Of a stretch of 64,000 nucleotides of DNA, positions 35,491 through 46,400 are shown piece by piece. The notes beneath the pieces are model-generated. The model ran no database searches. It was not told where the DNA came from and saw only the letters and a list, made by a program, of their open reading frames with translations. Position numbers and translations under genes: made by a program. The first letter of the stretch is position 1. The number at the start of each line of letters is the position of its first letter. The DNA is taken from positions 404,362,438 through 404,426,437 of the forward strand of contig CM041778.1 in assembly GCA_023374045.1 (NCBI GenBank), in the 5' to 3' direction. This DNA comes from Limonium bicolor. Taxonomy: Eukaryota > Streptophyta > Magnoliopsida > Caryophyllales > Plumbaginaceae.

Positions 35491-36725
35491 ACCAAAACTT
35501 GTAAAAAAAAAACAAACAGAAAAGAATGTGACTTATGTAGTTAACCCTAGGGAGTATAATGAAGGTAACCTAGGGTAAGATAGACATTAAAACATGTCAT
35601 ACAATCATGTTAAATACTTAGTAACTTTGAAGTTGAATAAATAATTAACCGACGTTATTAACTATGTATAGGAGTGACCTACGGAGGAAACCAACGAGGC
35701 AAGGACCAAGGTATGGTTTTCTGCAGTCTGTTGCCTACCGGTTTCACCGGCTTGTGTGTTGTATGTTTTTTTCTGTGTGTTTATGACGTTATAAGATCTA
35801 AACATGTAATGAGTTTACAGTTTTTTATATAATTGTGATTTTATGATGTGACTCATTTCCCTTGTGTGTGTCTAACATGAATTACCACTTATTGTGTATT
35901 GGTTGTTCAGTTCCACCATGAACTTCTAACAAGTGTTAACTGGAAGTGAGGATCCGGTTGTCCGGTCATGCATGTAAGTTAAGAGTAGATATCTGAATCA
36001 GATTCGACTCTTATGTTGTTAAGATTGTTCTCCTTAATTTGGCGTTCGATCTCCCGCTAGCTTCTTCCAAAGCTTCCTATTCTGACTTATGATCGGTTTA
36101 GTGGGAACATGTGTTTGTGGGTGTTGTTCGGGTCACTAAATCCGAACCATCTGTGACTTAAGTTACTCGTTCGTCTAACAGAACGGTAATGAGTGTGTTT
36201 AACGAGCTTAACATGAGGGTGAATCATTCTCTAGGCTCTTGTGTTATTTGACCCTTGTGGTTTGTTATTGTGGAACGAAGTTCCACCGTGTATGTGATGT
36301 TGTGCTGTGCACTATTGGATGTTATGCCACATGTTATGTTATGTTATGTATATAAATGAATGCCATGTTATCATGACAATTAGTTGCGCGTATCCCGGTA
36401 GCCGATGGCTGCGCGTTAACCATACCAGCCAAGGGTTGCTGACCCCCTCGGGGGATCCATATTTCTTATACTGCAGGATGAGGATCGAAGAAGCGGAGTG
36501 GCTCTAGATCCTAGGATGTAGTTTATTTTGAGTACTTTTGAGTGTTGGCCCGGGATGCGCATGTGCTCCGTGGCGTGTTTGTATATTCGGTTGTGACAGT
36601 TAACAGTAATGTGATACAGTGAAGGATGTATGTAATACTCGGTATTGTATATGATGTATTTATGGTTTAGTTTTATGCTCGGGAGTCTGATCATCAGACC
36701 GGTACACTTGTATTTATTCTGCCTT

Positions 36726-36747
36726 GTCAACCACGTGGGTGGTTGAC
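36726..36747 (+). promoter_or_regulatory. LTR 3'-end stem-loop, family C copy
   Basis: Arms GTCAACCAC and GTGGTTGAC, perfect 9-bp stem, loop GTGG, 91 bp before the LTR end. Stem positions 3, 5 and 6 differ from family B, with matching changes on the other arm. Confidence 0.75.
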
Positions 36748-36843
36748 GGCGTTGTAGCACCGAAGCGTTAAATACTGTTTAGTTATTTATTTCCGCTGCG
36801 ATTGCATTTAGTGACATGTGCGTAGTAGGGGTGTTACAATTGC

Positions 36844-37179
36844 ACTCGTGCAGTTATTAATCTTCTGGGAATACAGAAAGATAAAGTGGATATCAGCAAG
36901 AGTGTGTAAAAAAAAAACTACAACAGTGTGTTACTCCGGAACAAAACCACCAGGAGACATGGATGACAAACATCATCTTTGTGGACATATAGGCTGGTAC
37001 GTCTTAGTATTACAAAGACAAGTGCAAAGAGCACTAAGTGCTAACAATAGCCAATGTCATATTACACCTCAAACTGAATGTCAGTGAGAGAAGACACACG
37101 TATTTATGCTAGTGATCCAAACCAGTGGATTCACAGCAATGGAAAAAGGAGGCAAATTGAGCCTATGGTTCATGGGTTG
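36844..37179 (+). other. Noncoding interior of element A, middle part
   Basis: Continues the element A interior after solo LTR C. No gene recognised; the 89-aa frame at 36818-37087 has no domain. Confidence 0.5.
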
Positions 37180-38875
37180 TGATAAGTGTCCAAATGAGCA
37201 TGATTTATAGGTGTATTTCATATATAATATTAACACTTTTCTTGCTCATTTCTTCACTTCGGTTAGTTTTCCTCTAGTTTGTTTTATTATTATCTCACTA
37301 ATTTATTGGTTTAACATGAGGAAAACCAAGCTGGGACTAAAGTAGATAAAGAGACGAACGCATTGACGCAAACCGCTCAGAAAACGGACTTATAACGAAG
37401 AATGTAGAGCCGGTTGAAGATTGTTATATATATATGTATATAATATACATAATATCGCATGAGAAAGCTGAGACGTCCGCGAGTGGGCATGCTACCGCCT
37501 CTTAAGTGGCGGACCACTCTCATGCAACCGCCTGGCGGTCAATGTGGCGGACGGTGGAGGAGGCTACCGCCTCTTAAGTGGCGGACAAGAGTGTAGCAAC
37601 CGCCTGGCGGTCTTGGAGGAGGCTACCGCCTCAAAGGGAGGCGGACGAGACACAGGCTACCGCCCCCTAAGTGGCGGACAAGAGACATGGAACCGCCTGG
37701 TTCATTGGCGGACAGAGGAGGCGGTTGTGCCTCGCGACCGGTATCTTCTTCGCCCGTCTTCCGTCTTCGTCTGCAACTCGCGCCGACTGTCTGCAACTCG
37801 TCCACTGTCTGCGCCTACCTTAATTCACGCCTCTGCACACGCTCTGTCCCCTTCAATCAGTGAGCAATCAATGAGCTCAATCTTCCACCGCCTCAATCAT
37901 TTGCTCGCTCACGCGTCTATCTATCTTCTCTGCTTTCTTCTTCTTTTTCTATATAAACCCACGAGCTTCACCCAATAATACACACACGAATTCACCAATC
38001 GATCCACGACCACTTCACCACCATCTCATTTCTCTTCTCCCGCCTTCTCCATTTTTTATTTTACAGTCCACCAAATTCACCTCTAGCCCTACGTACACAA
38101 AATAGCAGAGTGAGACGGAGTGATTACGGATGATTTCTATTACTCTCGTCTCTATCTATCTATTTAATATGTTAGGCTAGTTACGTTTACTCTGGGAATA
38201 GTTATTATGTATCTGTATTAATTATGCAATATTTCTACTGGTTTATTTATATACAGTTTGTTACGTTTTAAAGGTCATCTCGCCTTTCTAATAAATCTCG
38301 CGAATTTATTAATTTGCTCTACTAAGTCTATTTTTGATCAGACCAGGTGATAAATAGACAGGTTAATTAAAGCGTAAAACTGGAGGAAGCTTTATTATGA
38401 TTTAATGAGTTAGTATTCAGTTGCAAATGTAATTCCTCAAATACTCCTCTGCCGTTCGCAGGCTTTTGCTTGAACCTTGATTAGAACCTTGCATTACAGG
38501 TGAACGAGTTCTTATGAGGCTATGACTTAGTCCTTAAGATATTTACAGAACCTTGCCAAATTATTAAACCAGTAGAGATAGCTTAATTATGCAGATTATA
38601 TTAACCTGACCCAGAGTTCCATTTTATTTATCTGTCAGCTTAGTTTATTTTATTCTTTCTTTTTATTTACAAGTCAATTAATCCACCCCCCTCTTGTGAC
38701 ACGCTTAGGTACTATTATATATATATTAGTCCCACGGTTCGACATCCGTTGCTTACATTTTCACTATACTACTGCGACCGGGATTTATTTGCAGCCCGAC
38801 GTTTATTTTTGGGTTTTAATTTCTTTCTTTTATGTTAATTACACCTGTTCTAACCACTCATTTATAACGTCTGCA
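37180..38875 (+). repeat. 5' LTR of element D (1,696 bp)
   Basis: TGATAAGTGTCC to AACGTCTGCA. It differs from 40891-42593 by a few small indels. It contains an array of CCGCC/GGCGG inverted repeats (37490-37720) that yields a long but meaningless ORF (37544-37978). Confidence 0.93.
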
Positions 38876-38878
38876 AAA

Positions 38879-38897
38879 TGGCGCCGTTGCCGGGGAC
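38879..38897 (+). promoter_or_regulatory. Primer-binding site of element D
   Basis: TGGCGCCGTTGCCGGGGAC, matching the tRNA-Asp-complementary site used by Athila-type elements. Confidence 0.88.
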
Positions 38898-39109
38898 TAG
38901 TTTATTCTAGTCCCTAAGCCCCGGATTATTCACTTGTATTATTAGAATATTTTGTCTATATTATTTTTTGTTTGTTGTTTATATTTATTATCTTTTATAT
39001 TTTGTTTATATTATTATTATGTTTGTTTCTAATCATTTTATTTTCTAATCTTTTTCTGTAGTTTTGTTTTATACACAAAAACCAAAAAAAAAAAAAAAAT
39101 TACACGGCA

Positions 39110-39595
39110 ATGGAAGAGGCATTTGAATATTGGCAGGATTTATACTGCTCCGAATGTGGGGGGAGCTCATGATTTTGAGGATTGTCTCATAGTCCAAGAG
39201 CAACTCTGGTTAGAAGATCAACCAGACTACCTGGAGAGAATCGCTCAACTACTAGAGCAATCAATGAGCGAAACAGTTCAAGAGGTAGAACACCCCACTA
39301 CAAACGAGCCATTCATAGAGACCCCTCCCTCTAAAATCAATTACCGCTATCTTCCATCCTTCTCTATAATATACCCAGACAATGAGGATACTTACATCCT
39401 CAAAAATGAAGAGAAGGAATTGCCATCACCTCCCGCCACCATATCCAAACAAAACGCCATTATCACCTTCAAAGAATTAATTTTCTCTAAAGATGATATC
39501 AAACAGCGTTCTTTCTACGAGCCTCACCTACAAGAGGATGATGTTTACATCCTCCAATTTGGGAAGAAAAATCTGCACCGCCGGGTCTTCTGTTA
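39110..39595 (+). pseudogene. Short gag-derived ORF with CCHC-like zinc knuckle, element D
   Basis: From the ATG at 39110 the frame reads MEEAFEYWQDLYCSECGG and then stops. Shifting by one in the G run at 39158-39163 continues as AHDFEDCLIVQEQLWLEDQ and stays open to 39595. Joined, the zinc knuckle would be CSECGGAHDFEDC or CSECGGGAHDFEDC, as in the Athila gag C-terminal region. The rest is acidic (SMSETVQEVEHPTTNEPF, YPDNEDTYILKNEEKELP) with no enzyme motif. At about 160 aa it is far shorter than an Athila gag-pol. The open 157-aa frame in a young element suggests the G-run shift may be a sequencing error and the ORF real. Confidence 0.55.
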
Positions 39596-40890
39596 GAACT
39601 ACGTTCCCGGCATTACCTCCTCAAACACCAGATTTTGTGGAGTATTAATTTCTTATTTTATATGCCGAGGTAACGTTTTGTTTGATCCAGGATAACGAGC
39701 AGGCGTCTAGCCAAAGACGTTAAAGAAGGGCAGCTTCCCGGGAGGCAACCCGGGTGTACTTTTATTTTATTTTGCTTTTATGCTCTTTAATTTTCAGGTT
39801 CTCTTAAAATTTTATTTTTGCTAACTTTTAACCCCGTTTAGTATGGTTGCTTCTAGTGTCTTCTGCAGGTGCACCTCCATGTGGACACCGCAACCAAGCT
39901 ACGCTACTTGAGGCTAAAGCTCAAGTGTGGGGGAACTCCTAAACGCAAGCAAAAATAAAAATCAGGGGAGTACCAGTTTCTATAATTTATGCTTTTATTT
40001 TTAAATAAAAACTGCAGAGGAGCGTTTATGTGCTTAAATGAATAATTGTGGTCTTTGTGTTATCTCTATTTTATCTACTTACCGAAAAAGGTCTTCTGAA
40101 ACCTTCCCTTGTTTTTCTAGTGAACAATGAGGACATTGTTCAATTTAAGTGTGGGGGAGTGTGCCCTTTTCGGTGACACTTTGTGCTTAAATATTTAATC
40201 TCTCTCCTTATTTTTCGTTTGTCCAAATTCAATATCGTGGACCCTTTATATGTGGGTTGTTCTCTTTAAGAATAAATACTATTATGAATTGTAGGAAAAT
40301 GGTACAAATGGTACAATTTTAAAATTTTGATTACTTTTGAGGAGCATTTTATATGCGGTGTGACCAAATAATCTGCAAATGGTTGGATTTTATTGCTCAG
40401 GGTTTCTTTCTGTCTTCTCTCTTAGGGATTGCTAAGGGGTACTTCTCTGTTAAAAAGAAAAAAAATATACAAAATAATAAGGGACTAGCGAGACACCATT
40501 GGTAACAGCAAAGAGAGTTGAGTGTTCTTAACAAAGGCGTGATGCCTACATTTTCTCATCTCTTATGCAAAAGTGAAACAAATGCATAAATCTATTTTTC
40601 CTTTTGTTTTCTTCTCAATGCCCATTCTTGAGAGAAGTTGGCCATGGTAAAAGTTCTCAGAGTCACCTAAAAAGAAACATTGAAGTACCCTGGATCATAC
40701 CCTGAAACTCTATATTTTATTTTTACCCTGAGCACACCTATGCCACCAGCAGTTAATTTTTCACACTCCTCAATAAGTTAAAAAGATCATGTTTATCCTA
40801 CCCTTCATAATAATATTTGTAGTATTGAGCATTCCCTACTTGGGTACGTAGTTTTGCTTGAGGACAAGCAAAAAGATAAGTGTGGGGGTG
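39596..40890 (+). other. 3' noncoding interior of element D
   Basis: Contains GGGAGGCAACCCGGG and three GTGTGGGGGA/T purine runs (about 39925, 40150, 40880), the last acting as the PPT. No ORF with domain features. Confidence 0.7.
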
Positions 40891-42593
40891 TGATAAGTGT
40901 CCAAATGAGCATGATTTAGGTGTATTTCATATATAATATTAACACTTTTCTTGCTCATTTCTTCACTTCGGTTAGTTTTCCTCTAGTTTATGTTTTATTA
41001 TTATCTCACTATTTATTGGTTTAACATGAGGAAAACCAAGCTGGGACTAAAGTAGATAAAGAGACGAACGCATTGACGCAAACCGCTCAGAAAACGGACT
41101 TATAACGAAGAATGTAGAGCCGGTTGAAGATTGTTATATATATATGTATATAATATACATAATATCGCATGAGAAAGCTGAGACGTCGCGAGTGGGCATG
41201 CTACCGCCTCTTAAGTGGCGGACCACTCTCATGCAACCGCCTGGCGGTCAATGTGGCGGACGGTGGAGGAGGCTACCGCCTCTTAAGTGGCGGACAAGAG
41301 TGTAGCAACCGCCTGGCGGTCTTGGAGGAGGCTACCGCCTCAAAGGGAGGCGGACGAGACACAGGCTACCGCCCCCTAAGTGGCGGACAAGAGACATGGA
41401 ACCGCCTGGTTCATTGGCGGACAGAGGAGGCGGTTGTGCCTCGCGACCGGTATCTTCTTCGCCCGTCTTCCGTCTTCGTCTGCAACTCGCGCCGACTGTC
41501 TGCAACTCGTCCACTGTCTGCGCCTACCTTAATTCACGCCTCTGCACACGCTCTGTCCCCTTCAATCAGTGAGCAATCAATGAGCTCAATCTTCCACCGC
41601 CTCAATCATTTGCTCGCTCACGCGTCTATCTATCTTCTCTGCTTTCTTCTTCCTTTTCTATATAAACCCACGAGCGTCACCCAATAATACACACAAAGCA
41701 CGAATTCACCAATCGATCCACGACCACTTCACCACCATCTCATTTCTCTTCTCCCGCCTTCTCCATTTTATTTATTTTACAGTCCACCAAATTCACCTCT
41801 AGCCCTACGTACACAAAATAGCAGAGTGAGACGGAGTGATTACGGATGATTTCTATTACTCTCGTCTCTATCTATCTATTTAATATGTTAGGCTAGTTTA
41901 CGTTTACTCTGGGAATAGTTATTATGTATCTGTATTAATTATGCAATATTTCTACTGGTTTATTTATATACAGTTTGTTACGTTTAAAGGTCATCTCGCC
42001 TTTCTAATAAATCTCGCGAATTTATTAATTTGCTCTACTAAGTCTATTTTTGATCAGACCAGGTGATAAATAGACAGGTTAATTAAAGCGTAAAACTGGA
42101 GGAAGCTTTATTATGATTTAATGAGTTAGTATTCAGTTGCAAATGTAATTCCTCAAATACTCCTCTGCCGTTCGCAGGCTTTTGCTTGAACCTTGATTAG
42201 AACCTTGCATTACAGGTGAACGAGTTCTTATGAGGCTATGACTTAGTCCTTAAGATATTTACAGGAACCTTGCCAAATTATTAAACCAGTAGAGATAGCT
42301 TAATTATGCAGATTATATTAACCTGACCCAGAGTTCCATTTTATTTATCTGTCAGCTTAGTTTATTTTATTCTTTCTTTTTATTTACAAGTCAATTAATC
42401 CACCCCCCTCTTGTGACACGCTTAGGTACTATTATATATATATTAGTCCCACGGTTCGACATCCGGTTGCTTACATTTTCACTATACTACTGCGACCGGG
42501 ATTTATTTGCAGCCCGACGTTTATTTTTGGGTTTTAATTTCTTTCTTTTATGTTAATTACACCTGTTCTAACCACTCATTTATAACGTCTGCA
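40891..42593 (+). repeat. 3' LTR of element D (1,703 bp)
   Basis: Matches 37180-38875 almost base for base. The 172-aa frame at 41169-41687 is the same inverted-repeat translation seen in the 5' LTR. Confidence 0.93.
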
Positions 42594-43461
42594 GTCTGCA
42601 CCTCATACGGAGCGAGTGGGCCCATAAGAATGAACTTGGGAGAGAGCACAAATAGTTAGTGCCTCACCCTTTATATATTGTGGAGCCCAGAAGGGCTAGA
42701 GTCATACCCGTCTCTCTGATATGAGGATAACCCACGAGTTGGTGAACTCTTTGAGAGCCAAGTATCCAGCGCTCCTTGTTGAGCGGCTGTTGTATACTTG
42801 TGGGGTACGGGGCGTAACGCTTTTAAGGGGGGTAGAGCCTCTTGGTTGTGCACATGTGTGCACTAAGTTTTGGTTGTTTAGTATGCATTGCATACAAAGA
42901 ATTGGTTTGGTGGTGTGCGGGGCATACGAGGATGTTTGTTTCGTATGCATGGCATACAGTGAATTGGTTTTGTTGGTTATGTTTGGTACGCGGGGCGTGC
43001 GTTGTTTGGTTGTTTGTGTGTGATGTACACTTGAATGTATGTATCTTATGAGATACTTGTTTGAATGATTGTATGTACACCATGTGTGTAGTACCTTTCT
43101 TATGCTATTTGTAATATGTATTCATATTGCTTTATAGAATGATTACATATGGTATCGCCTAGATACGAAATGAATCATTAGATATGGAATGTGGAACAAT
43201 GGAATGTTATGGACACCTCAGGGAGGTTGTCAGGGTTGGTAGAACTGATAGGAAATGATGGTGCTGATGGATCACCTATATCCATATATGATTGAACTAA
43301 CGCCACAACGTGATGGCTATGTGCTGTATAAGCGCAATACGATGTGTGTAAATGATATATCATATAGATATACATTATGGGAACAATGGGTAGTTATACA
43401 TTTATATACATACCTATTTGATTAAGAGACTTCGGGACGAAGTCTTTTTAAGGGGGTAGAT
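42594..43461 (+). other. Noncoding interior of element A, right part, with two polypurine tracts
   Basis: Carries an internal PPT copy (42821-42837), a run of small hairpins of GTATGC...GCATAC type (42851-43000), and the terminal PPT AGGGGGTAGAT (43451-43461). Short ORFs in both directions around 42700-43080 come from the hairpin repeat. Confidence 0.7.
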
Positions 43462-46400
43462 TGAAATACCCCAAACTTATTAAATATGGATTAAATATTT
43501 AAATACATTAATTAAGGCCTAAACATGCCTTAAAAGTCAACTGAGAACAACAGTGGTCAACATAAAACAAGATGTTGCACCCTTTGACTGTTTAGGGTAA
43601 ATAAATACCCAAATGAACTACTTAGGACCTAAAAATTTGTCCTAAGCTTATTAACACATTATTAAACATATTAAAGTCGTTGGACTACACTCCAACACAA
43701 AGAACAAGCATTTACATGCTTCAAGGTCATAAAGGGCAAAAATGTGCTCTAAGAAACCTTAAAGGTCTAATGACCTCTAAATGATATAAAATTGAATACC
43801 ATGATCAAATATCATGTAAGGAACACAACAAAACCGTTGTCAAAGAAAACCAAGCTCAGAAACACCTTGAGACACAAAATGTGCACTAAAACTCCTTAAA
43901 GCACATTTTTGTGTAATTGCCTTATAAATTGGTTTAAATGGGCTAAAAGGTTATAAATACCTTTAAATATGATAAAATATCATATTATATCATATTAGGA
44001 ATTTAATTCCAAGAATTTACGAATTTTTACAAATTTAATATTAAAATATTAATAAAACCCTAAAATGGGGCCCGTTTGAGTCAACATTGACTAAGAATGG
44101 TCAAGAGGTCAAAGTTTGACCCCTTGGACCACATGAGGTCGACATACACAGGCTGGGGGAGTCCAAATTCGTCACTTACTAGCTTAATAAACAAGACTCC
44201 ACTTGTTCCCTTAATTAAGGCTTACTTTTTGCCTTTTATTAGTTTATACACTCCACTAGCTCCATTATTTGAATTCTCCAGCTGGAAAAACATGTGAGGA
44301 GCCTCTCCTTTCTTCAATCAGCTGGCTCCTTGCTCCCTCCTTATCCCCTTGATGAGTCACCTTCAATTATTAGACAATAAACTAATCTAAAGCACATTTT
44401 CAACCTAATAATACCAATTCTAGTCACTCTCTCTCTCCTAGCTGCATTCATTTCGGTGAAGCAGCTCCTCCAAGCTCTCCCAAGCTCTCTCAACCGAAAT
44501 TCTTCAGTTGGGAAGGTAAACCTAACTTCTAAGCTTCGAATTAATGGTTTAAGGCTTGTTTTTGGCTCTTTTTCTTCATCTCTTCACCACCTATGCTTAG
44601 ATTTCGTGGATCATAAACTCCTATGGCTTATTCTCAGTGATAAGGTTAGAACAAGAGATAAACTTGGTTGAAGCAAGATAAGAGACCAAAGTTTCTCAAA
44701 ATCTCATTTAAGGTAAAAACATACCTTAAGCTTCTCTACAAGTCATCCGATTTTCTTCCTCTGATTTTTATGAGTTTATACACTCATAATCTTCATATTT
44801 ACATGTTCAATCAGTTGGTTAGCCATTTGGAGCAAGGGTGGCCGAGATCCAAAGGAAATACTCTCTTTTAAGGCATTTTTCCAAGGTAAAACCTAATAAC
44901 AAGGCAGCTTGTTGTTTTCTAGCTATTCCCTAGCCTTATTTTCTTCTCCTTTTCATGTAGATTCAGTTGGTATACCAAGATCTACAAGGAGTAGCTAGAT
45001 CCAAGCCAAAAACACCATTTTTGGCATCTTAAACAAGGTAAAACTTAGCTATCTTCCAAGATAATTCACCCACGGTTTTATACCTTGTTCTTGAGAGTGT
45101 TTTGATACTCTTTCTCTTCTGGAAAAATAGGGCCGAAGTAGATCTATATCAAGCTTGAAGATCTAAGGTAAAAATCCATGATTTTCATGACTTAAATTAC
45201 TTCTTATGGTTAGATCTTGCTTGGAGACTAACTAGGCCTTGTTTTCTGTTTGAAAATATGTAAGAGAAGCTTTGGATAAATTCTCCTTAAGGTGGCGAAT
45301 CCAAACAAGGATCTACCTAAGTTAAATCAAGGTATAAATCACTTGAACATTAACTTTGCTGAGTTAATATGTTCTTAAACCAATTCTAATTAAATTGCCG
45401 TGAGTGAAGGAGAAAAATAAGGTCTTGTTTGACCTCAAAATGTTTAAGGAATGGTTAATAAATTTTATAACTAATTAAACAAGCATAATTGTCAAATTTA
45501 AGACATTATGTGGAAGTTTGGTAAATAAATAAAAAGTGTGTGGTGAGGCCGAAATTTATATGTATTTGGGACATTTATGTGTAATTTATTTTGCAAGCCA
45601 ATGTTTGTAATAAGGCCATGTATTTTAGGCCATTTTATTTATGCATTTACAAGTTTTTATTTAAGTTTAGGTGATATTCAATTATTACCGAAAAGAAGTG
45701 GGGCTTAGAAGTAATTAAATTAAATTTGGGGGCTTTAGAATAATAAGGCCGAAAATTAGAGTTAAAAGGATTTAAAATTAAGTTTATAAGATTATATTAA
45801 GTTTTGGGGTTAAATGGTGAATTTTAGAAAGTTTGGGTACTAAACCGTAATTATAAGGAATTGGTGGTCAAGGAAATATTAAGGTGGTCAACCTTGACCA
45901 TATGCTAGGTTTTGACCAAATTAGATAAGTTAAATAACTTATTTAAGGTTTTATAATAAGATAAGTATCTTAAGGAGATATTTTCATAACATATGTGGTA
46001 AATATGTTATTACCGAAAATTAAGGGTGTACAATGGTGTTTTAAACACCCATGGGCTATTAGGAATTTTTAGGAATTTATTGGAATGTTTTTGGAATTAA
46101 AATAAACTATATATGTATAATATATAGTTATTATGTCATTATGACACTTTGGAGAAATATATGAGGTGGTATAGTAAATACCAATTATATATGGGTTAAT
46201 AAAGGTAATAATAACCCTTTGGAGGAATTTGATGATTTTTAGAATAATATAAGAGTGTTTATTAAGATATATGTATAATATATAGTTTTAATGAATTATG
46301 AAACTATGTGTTATAAATAGGGCCAAATGGCAATTATAGAATAGCACAAGGGCTGTTCGGAATTTACAAAAATAACCATAGGTTATACTCTTTTATAAGT

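Larger units (their letters stand above)
32955..36838 (+). mobile_element. Solo LTR, family C (3,884 bp), nested in element A
   Basis: Starts TGAAATACCCCAAACC, ends GGGGTGTTACA, flanked by perfect ATTGC duplications (32950-32954 and 36839-36843). The sequence on both sides joins into one interior that matches element B at about 23650-23700. It contains donor-like sites (GT at 33891, 34058, 34231), a repeat cassette of GACCGAAC and GGTCGGTCG blocks (35165-35490), a stem-loop at 36443-36454, and a terminal stem-loop at 36726-36747. No gene is seen inside. Confidence 0.92.
37180..42593 (+). mobile_element. Element D: short Athila-like non-autonomous retrotransposon nested in element A
   Basis: Near-identical LTRs (37180-38875 and 40891-42593). 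A PBS three bases after the 5' LTR reads TGGCGCCGTTGCCGGGGAC (38879-38897), the tRNA-Asp-type site typical of Athila and related gypsy elements. A PPT AGTGTGGGGGTG precedes the 3' LTR. The interior is only 2.0 kb, with one short zinc-knuckle ORF and a GGGAGGCAACCCGGG segment (about 39738-39752) resembling text found downstream of coding regions in Athila-type elements. No pol. Flanking bases (GGTTG left, GTCTG right) do not form a clear target duplication. LTR similarity makes it the youngest insertion here. Confidence 0.9.

Noticed and set aside
37544..37978. 144-codon ORF, with a 172-codon version at 41169-41687
   Set aside because: Both are the same LTR sequence; the protein is a translation of the CCGCC/GGCGG inverted repeats and has no domain.
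37175..42598. Target duplication around element D
   Set aside because: GGTTG and GTCTG match at only 3 of 5 bases; the right flank also repeats GTCTGCA from the LTR end, so no duplication is claimed.
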